From contig JABLUY010000118.1 in the NCBI GenBank assembly GCA_013306675.1, positions 46,608-110,607 on the forward strand: 64,000 bases of DNA. Direction: 5' to 3'. The stretch comes from Thraustochytrium sp. TN22 (taxonomy: Eukaryota; Sar; Bigyra; Thraustochytrida; Thraustochytriidae). The notes beneath the pieces were generated by a model, which saw nothing but the letters and a program-made list of their open reading frames with translations, searched no databases and was not told the origin of the DNA. Of the stretch, positions 58,723 to 64,000 are shown one piece after another. The position numbers and the translations under genes were made by a program. Positions within the stretch are counted from its first letter, which is position 1. Each line of letters opens with the position of its first letter.

Positions 58723-59588
58723 TCGGTAGGCCCGGCAGGCTCGGCAGGCTGAAGAACATCAAAAGTTGACGCAACGCCATTGACGGCTGCGTTCTTCTCG
58801 ATACTTCTTGGTGCGTCGTCGTGAAGCAATGGCTTTTCCTTCATGATGGCCTCCACAGCCACTCTCTCGGAGGCGGGCTTCGTGGCAATTTCCTCCTCAT
58901 GATGCCCCAGCTCGACCGCAACCTCCTTTGCATGCGGCCTCTCAACGCTGGACTCTGTAGCCTCGGTCTCTCCAACAACAGTTGCTGCCTGGTCTACAGC
59001 AGGCTTGAGGAGCACGTCGCGGTTTTCGGGCTCGTCATTCGAAAGGACTGTGTCCTTCAAGAGCTCAGCGCGGAGGTTCGCAGCCGGCCGTGGTAGCTGC
59101 TTCTCCTCAGGGCTGTCACTATGGCTGCTACTGGTCTCGTCCGCGCTCAGTGTCAATGTTTCGTCTTGGTCGGGCATCTGCTCACAAAACTGCTGGCAAA
59201 AGCTGCGACTGGCACGCAAGGTCTGGCTGTGGCCTGCGGAGACCGCGGAGTGCATGCACTGCTTGACGCACAGGCGCGGGTCGCGCGTTTGCTCCGAGTC
59301 CCGGAGGCTCAGCTCGGCGTCCCACGCCCTGCGCTCCAGCCTTGCGAGGCGCACGGACAGCACCGCCGTGCAGGCCACCATGGCGACGACCACGACGGCC
59401 ATACACACCATGCAGCACGACGCGCCGCCCGCCGCCTTGTTTCTACGCTGCTGCGTCCTCGTGACCCACGTCGCTGCGCCGGTCTTGTTGTTCCTGTCCC
59501 CCTTCTTGAGCCCGGTCTCCTCCACGGCCACCGCCGGGACCACCGCACGGCGCACGGCTGCGCCCGCCATCTCCGCGCCGCCCGGCAT
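56658..59588 (-). CDS. Type II membrane protein with LamG-like domain and three C-terminal Cys repeats
   Basis: 976 residues from the ATG at 59588 (alternative 59570); the frame is open to 60071 through Arg-rich leader that overlaps the divergent gene. One membrane helix (about 55-78, CCMVCMAVVVVAMVACTAVL) follows a basic N-terminus, so most of the protein is lumenal or extracellular. A long low-complexity stalk (about 110-420) includes a Pro-Ala-Glu repeat and Ser/Thr/Lys-rich SDTK repeats. A concanavalin/LamG-like sandwich is suggested at about 425-645 (WLWLDAGREIQRVVG, LFGHFPNGGFIFDGEW, GGIGEVLAFG). The last 310 residues hold three about 70-residue repeats (about 666-740, 793-863, 903-976), each bracketed by Cys, with a W-x-P motif, an E-x(4-6)-W motif and a closing [LI]F-x(3)-C. 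I know no family for this repeat. Confidence 0.75.
58687..58752. repeat. GGCTCGGCA nonanucleotide repeat coding Pro-Ala-Glu
   Basis: About seven tandem 9-bp units within the LamG-like protein frame encode a Pro-Ala-Glu repeat in its stalk. Confidence 0.9.
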
Positions 59589-60181
59589 GCGCCTGTCGCG
59601 CGCTACGAGGCGAGGCGCGCGATGGGGGTGGCGGCCGCTGGCCTCGTGGGCCTTGCGGAATTGCCTTGCGGAATTGCGGAATGGCCGCGGCGCAGTCGTC
59701 GCGCTCGAAAAGCGAACCACGCTCTTGTCTGCGCATCTGGTCATGGCACTGCGTGTGCGCGCCGTTTCGGGCGTGGCGACGGTGGTGTCTACGAAGCCGG
59801 GGAGCGCGGGGAGCGCTCCCCTCTGTAGTACTAGTCTACTAGTCGCGCCGCGGCGACAACTCAAATTTGAAAAACGACGGCCACGGCGGCTGCGGCGCAC
59901 GGCGCGGCGCGGCGCGACGCGGCGCGGCGCGGCGCAGCGAAGCGCGGCGCAGGCGCGGCGCGGGTGAAAGTAGCGTGGCGGCGGCGCCCCATCGTCCCTG
60001 CATCTGCTCGGCGCGCCTCTTCGACGCTCTAACAACCGGCGCGACACGAGCTGCGCGACGAGCTGCGCCACGCAAGTGCGCGACGAGCTGCGCCACGCAA
60101 GTGCGCCACGAGCTGCGCGACGGCGAGGAAGCGAGCGAAGTCTGGCGTGGCGTGGGCGGCACGCGCAGAACAGAAGGCGAA
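59589..60181. promoter_or_regulatory. Putative bidirectional promoter with GC repeats
   Basis: 593 bp between two divergent start codons. It contains a GGCGC-type run (59885-59960) and a 25-bp tandem repeat at 60045-60122 (unit around GACGAGCTGCGCCACGCAAG). Both flanking frames stay open into it, but only as Arg/Ala-rich sequence. Confidence 0.5.
60045..60122. repeat. 25-bp tandem repeat in divergent promoter
   Basis: About three imperfect copies of a unit containing GAGCTGCGCCACGCAAGTGC, ending about 60 bp before the ATG of the DUF707-like gene. Confidence 0.8.
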
Positions 60182-63100
60182 ATGCTGCCTGTAAAGGAGG
60201 GCGAGCGGGGGTCTCCGCGTGGGACCTTCGCGGCCGACTTGTCGGCCAAGACGCCGGAGCGGAGCATGCTGAAGCTTCTCTTTAGCGCGGCGATGGTGGT
60301 AATCTGGCTGGTGGTAACGTGGAACCTGTTGCAAACGTCGCCCGTCGCCAAGTTCGCACTGGACGACGTGCAGCTTGAGAAGGTGTTGGAGCAGCGGCAG
60401 GCGCGCACGGCCAGCTGCATCGAGAAGATGGTGGCGCTACGCGAGGCAGATCACGGCGCCGGACTGCTGGACGCGGCGACGCTGGAGACGCCCCCTCAGG
60501 AGTGTCCCAAGGTGCACTGGCTGGCGCATCCGGACCACCGGTGGCGCGATCCCAAGTTCCTGGTGGTGGTGATGGCGACGCCGGACGCCGTGCCTCAGCT
60601 GGACGCGTGGCTCGGGTACGAGTGGCTGCACGTGATCATCGCCAAAGACCCAGGCCAGAACACGGGCTTCAAGCTGAGCGAGGCGCACGAGGCCTTGGCA
60701 CGGTACGTGGTGGAGCTGGAGGCGGACAGCCCGTTCCTTAGCTCGCTGAGTGGCCAGCAGCGGCGCTGGACGGCCATCGCGCGCGCTTTGCAGCCGCTGC
60801 GCATGCGCAACTACAAGTACACGTGGTTTCCGGAGTCCAACGTGCGGATGGACATTCGCTCCGTGCAGCGCATGTTCCACCTGGCGGACGCCTACGACGT
60901 GCGCGCCGGGCACCCGGAGACCGGGCGCAGCCTCGGGTCGCATTTCTCGGCGGCGACATCGCCAGATGCCTCGGCGCCCAAGGTTGACTCGCTCTGGGGT
61001 GGCAACGCGGTGGCCTGGGTGGACGGAGTCGGCGCGGTGGCGCCCTTTTTTCGCAGCGATGCCGTGAGCGGTGTCCTGACGCTGCTGAGCAACAAGCTCA
61101 TGTGGACCTTGGAGTGCGGCCCGGAGATCATTCTGTCCAAGTACATGCAGCTGTCCGGCTCGCGCACGGCGGTCATCACGGCGGTGCAGTACGACTGGCA
61201 CGCCAGGGCGAACCAGGAGCACATGAACGCCTGCATGAAGGAGCACGGGCGTGCGCGCAAGGTGGTTCCCATGGAGCACTACCGGCAGCGCATCGCCGGC
61301 ACGTGCTCGTGGTGCGTGTCCAAGTCGACCACCTCAGATCTCTCGTCCACGAGCCTCATGGAGCTGCCCATGGACCCGAGCATGCCGCCGCGCTGGCGCT
61401 CTACGAGCTACCTGCGCCACGTGCGCTTCCGGACGCTCATCATCGTCGTCGTGCGTGACGAGTCTTTCGTGCACGAGTGGTGGGGCTACGAGCAGTTCGA
61501 CCTGGCAGTCATCTACACGGGCAGCTCCGATGACGTCTATCGGCGGCTGCGCCAGGACGCCGACTACGCCATTCGCCTCAAGGGCCCGAAATTCACCGTG
61601 ATTCGCAAGTTCCTCGAGGACCTCGACGGCTGGGACAACGCCTACGAGTACCTTTGGTTCCCGGACGGCAGCGTGGAGATGCAGGCGAAAGAGGTGCAGC
61701 AGCTCGTCAACGTGGCGTCCCGCCTCGAGTCGCCGCTCGCGCACCCGGCCTGGGCCGCCTCGCACGTGGACGACGACAGCGTCGCGTACGCGCACGAGGT
61801 GCGTCGAGGCATGTCCGTCCACTTTGTGAGCTGGGTGCGGACCAACGCGCCCCTGTTGCGCACTGACGCGGTGGAGTACCTCCTGCCGACATTTGTGGGC
61901 GACGGCACGCTGCTCAACTTTCTGTGGCCGCAGCTTCTGCGCTCGCCGCTCGTGGCCGTCGTGGACGCCGCGCCCTACCGGCAGGCGCCCCTCAAGGTGC
62001 CCGAGGGCCTTGCCGAGGTGCCGCCGGAGCTGCTGCGCTTCAGCTGCGTTCGCTCGCTCCCGCTCAAGACAGGTGACAAGATCACGCGCTTCCAGTTTCA
62101 GATGCTCGTGCGCAACAACGACGACAAGGACTGGTGCACGATCGAGCCGTACAATCACTGGATCGACGCCGTGCGCCAGTCCAACGAGGACGGCGTGCTC
62201 GAGGAGCACACCCTGGCCTGGGAGGAGAAGGTACTCGAGGAGCTCCGCGTGGACAGCACGCTGCTCCCCCTCTGGTGGAGTCAGAAGCGCCTCAGCACGG
62301 TTCGGGGCAAGAATCTTGTCATCGTTGTGGCCGGCGACGCCAGCATGCACCGTCCCTGGGCGAATAACCCGAGCTACGACCTCTGCGTCATGTACTTTGG
62401 CAAGCACGACGCCATCTTCAATGTCTACAAGAAAGAGGCCACATACGCCTTTAATGTCGCTGGCATGAAGTGGCAGCTCGTGCGTCACGCGCTCAACCAC
62501 ATCGACTTCCGCAAGTACGAGTACATCTGGCTCCCTGATGACGACATCACCATGGACCCGGATCTCGTCGCCAAGATGTTCGACCTCGCTGTGCTCTACG
62601 ACGTTCGTCTCGGACAGCCCGCCGTTTATGAGTTTGGCGCCCATTACCCGGACCACGTCATCCGAGGCAACTGGTCCGTGCACTTTGCCAACTTCATCGA
62701 AATCATGGTGCCCTTCCTGCGTGTCGACGCGCTCGAGTACCTCTTTCCGCTCTGGGACGTCGACTACGTCGAGTCTGGCTACGGCCTCGACTCCCTCTGG
62801 CCGCAATTTTTGCGCCGAGGAATGTACGGCGTGATCGACGCCACTCCGTGCAACCACACCGGCGGCAAGATTGTTGGGGGTCGTGCTGGCTCCTTCTACA
62901 ACATGCTCAAGATGAACCCGCTTGACGAGCTCAAGAAGACCATGACCCCGTACGACTGCTTTGAGGTATGGAACGTCACCGAGGTTCTCGCACACGTGAC
63001 CATTGACGAACACAACGCCGCCTTTCCCGAGCTCCAGCTTGTCGAGCTGCCGCAGCACCCGCCCGCTTCGGCTGCCAAGCGGCCCGCCTCGCGCGCCATG

Positions 63101-63253
63101 GTGCCCGTCAGGAATCCTGGGGTGCAGATGGTGCGCCTCCCCTCGGTCAAGGGCCTCAACGCCGCCGGCAGCTCTGTTCAGTTCCGCGAAGGCAAGAAGG
63201 CATACCTTGTTCCCAAGAAGACCGACAAGGCCGACAAGAAGAAGGCCCGCTGA
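60182..63253 (+). CDS. Triplicated DUF707-like putative glycosyltransferase, type II membrane protein
   Basis: 1,023 residues from the ATG at 60182. One membrane helix (about 29-50, MLKLLFSAAMVVIWLVVTWN) after a basic N-terminus indicates a Golgi/ER type II protein. Three repeats of about 290 residues follow (starting near 120, 412 and 705). Each opens with a strand such as KFLVVVMATPD, RTLIIVVVRDES or KNLVIVVAGDAS, and each has a Tyr-rich acidic motif: YKYTWFPESNVRMD, YEYLWFPDGSVEMQ and YEYIWLPDDDITMDPDL. Only the third keeps a DDD, fitting the metal-binding acidic motif of DUF707 proteins, so the first two units may be non-catalytic. The Lys-rich tail (TDKADKKKAR) matches a tandem repeat just past the stop. 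Glycosyltransferase activity is inferred from DUF707 resemblance. Confidence 0.75.
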   Translation: MLPVKEGERGSPRGTFAADLSAKTPERSMLKLLFSAAMVVIWLVVTWNLLQTSPVAKFALDDVQLEKVLEQRQARTASCIEKMVALREADHGAGLLDAATLETPPQECPKVHWLAHPDHRWRDPKFLVVVMATPDAVPQLDAWLGYEWLHVIIAKDPGQNTGFKLSEAHEALARYVVELEADSPFLSSLSGQQRRWTAIARALQPLRMRNYKYTWFPESNVRMDIRSVQRMFHLADAYDVRAGHPETGRSLGSHFSAATSPDASAPKVDSLWGGNAVAWVDGVGAVAPFFRSDAVSGVLTLLSNKLMWTLECGPEIILSKYMQLSGSRTAVITAVQYDWHARANQEHMNACMKEHGRARKVVPMEHYRQRIAGTCSWCVSKSTTSDLSSTSLMELPMDPSMPPRWRSTSYLRHVRFRTLIIVVVRDESFVHEWWGYEQFDLAVIYTGSSDDVYRRLRQDADYAIRLKGPKFTVIRKFLEDLDGWDNAYEYLWFPDGSVEMQAKEVQQLVNVASRLESPLAHPAWAASHVDDDSVAYAHEVRRGMSVHFVSWVRTNAPLLRTDAVEYLLPTFVGDGTLLNFLWPQLLRSPLVAVVDAAPYRQAPLKVPEGLAEVPPELLRFSCVRSLPLKTGDKITRFQFQMLVRNNDDKDWCTIEPYNHWIDAVRQSNEDGVLEEHTLAWEEKVLEELRVDSTLLPLWWSQKRLSTVRGKNLVIVVAGDASMHRPWANNPSYDLCVMYFGKHDAIFNVYKKEATYAFNVAGMKWQLVRHALNHIDFRKYEYIWLPDDDITMDPDLVAKMFDLAVLYDVRLGQPAVYEFGAHYPDHVIRGNWSVHFANFIEIMVPFLRVDALEYLFPLWDVDYVESGYGLDSLWPQFLRRGMYGVIDATPCNHTGGKIVGGRAGSFYNMLKMNPLDELKKTMTPYDCFEVWNVTEVLAHVTIDEHNAAFPELQLVELPQHPPASAAKRPASRAMVPVRNPGVQMVRLPSVKGLNAAGSSVQFREGKKAYLVPKKTDKADKKKAR

Positions 63254-64000
63254 ACGCGACCAGGGACTTTGCGAGGACTCTAACGGACAGTCATGGTCAC
63301 CGGCCGACAAGAAGAAGGCCCGCGGACTATCGGTCAACCTAGCGAGGATGACGACTCTCACGTACAGTCCTGGACACCGACCGACAAGAAGAGAGCCCGC
63401 GGACTATCGGTCAATCCATGACGGTGACGAGAGAATCCTGACAACTCTCGCGTACAGTCCTGGACGCCGACCGACGTCGCCTGCGTTCGCTGCGTGTTTC
63501 CGGCTCGTCCAATGCACGGGCAAGTCTTTTTTTTGCACAAGCGGGCTCCGCCAGATCAGGTCAGGTTGTTTCCATTTGCGCCTTCTGGCGATGCGAGCAT
63601 GTACACCTGCGCCGTGTCAACAAGAAAAAAAAAATCCATTCATGTGCTTTCTGGGGCCCGAGGAGGTGCTCTCTGCAGCAGTGCCGTACTTGTTCTGTAC
63701 TGCCAGTGACGCGTCCGAGTCCTGACCGGTGCATTTTAAAACAATGATCATGCTCGGGTCCGCCGGTCAGGATTGGAGTTCGAGTCTGCGTCTGATCTCG
63801 GTCACGACGATGGAGTGCTCCACTGCATGCTCCGCCCACTCCTCCGGCACGATCAAAATCATCACCTGCATCGCGCACCGCCGGCGGCAGGTACGAGCTG
63901 GCAGTAACTGTTAGGGCCCTTAGTACCAGGGGGGACCCAAAATGGTGTTGCCTCATTAGCAATTAGGCCGCCTTATCAGACCTACTACGCTCAAATAGCG
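63254..64000. other. 3' region of DUF707-like gene and window end
   Basis: Begins with tandem repeats related to the gene's own 3' end (63276-63480), followed by AT-richer unique sequence with an A-run at about 63624-63634. The last 250 bp hold no gene I can support; a partial neighbouring gene beyond the window is possible. Confidence 0.5.
63276..63480. repeat. Tandem repeat derived from the coding 3' end
   Basis: Three degenerate units of about 75-90 bp, starting near 63276, 63352 and 63440. Each has ACTCTnnCG, then (A/C)CAGTC(A/C)TGG and ACCG(A/G)CCGAC. The first two contain GACAAGAAGA followed by GCCCGCGGACTATCGGTCAA. The GACAAGAAGAAGGCCCGC block equals the last codons of the upstream gene. 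Confidence 0.8.

Noticed and set aside
63776-63800. Possible tRNA B box (GAGTTCGAGTC)
   Set aside because: No matching A box or cloverleaf stems upstream; I found no tRNA in the window.

Overview
This is 64 kb of GC-rich nuclear DNA from a eukaryote. Long intronless reading frames, rare short GT-AG introns, 5' leaders full of simple GGCA/GCCT repeats, Pro/Thr-rich cell-surface stalks, VTC-type polyphosphate synthesis, and ciliary-type genes beside ordinary nuclear and endomembrane genes all fit a single-celled flagellate-forming protist. A labyrinthulomycete (thraustochytrid) stramenopile is my best guess. That is inference: no rRNA or organelle marker is present.

Layout. 0.9-9 kb: mitochondrial-type 3-ketoacyl-CoA thiolase, coatomer delta (minus), V-ATPase proteolipid c and a PQ-loop (Ypq1/PQLC2-like) transporter. 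9.3-14.5 kb: a giant minus-strand LRR-SPRY-LRR protein whose C-terminus is a bacterial-effector-type NEL E3 ubiquitin ligase domain. 15-18.4 kb: a coiled-coil protein with a possible THAP-like finger, a spliced four-TM protein and a small ORF. 18.8-21.1 kb: a VTC4-like polyphosphate polymerase. 21.9-24.2 kb: transposon copy A. 24.6-34.3 kb: an unknown small protein, CPSF100, a Yae1-like protein, a Tudor-like protein and phosphoglucomutase. 34.5-39.4 kb: a double-Tudor/TFIIS-M/SPOC protein. 40-48.3 kb: a secreted Cys-rich protein, an IQCH-like protein and a multi-CH-domain protein. 48.5-52.4 kb: a family III CoA-transferase and a spliced, probably GPI-anchored LRR protein. 52.5-54.8 kb: transposon copy B, in the opposite orientation to A. 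55.3-63.3 kb: a NOL7/Utp16-like nucleolar protein, a LamG-like membrane protein with three novel C-terminal repeats, and a triplicated DUF707-like membrane protein.

The two most unusual items are these. (1) A 2,337-bp transposon is present twice with the same length and no difference seen. Its CCC...GGG ends and perfect 4-bp target duplications (TTAT and ATAT) recall piggyBac. It encodes a YqaJ-like PD-(D/E)XK nuclease joined to only the C-terminal GGVD/zinc-finger end of a piggyBac-like transposase, and both copies share the same frame breaks. (2) The NEL-domain protein looks like a bacterial effector ligase domain acquired by a eukaryotic LRR/SPRY protein.

Apart from the transposons, genes alternate strand almost perfectly from about 18 kb on, giving convergent pairs with short 3' gaps and divergent pairs sharing promoters. 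Three vacuole/acidocalcisome-type functions (V-ATPase c, Ypq-like basic amino acid transporter, VTC4-like polymerase) lie within 15 kb.
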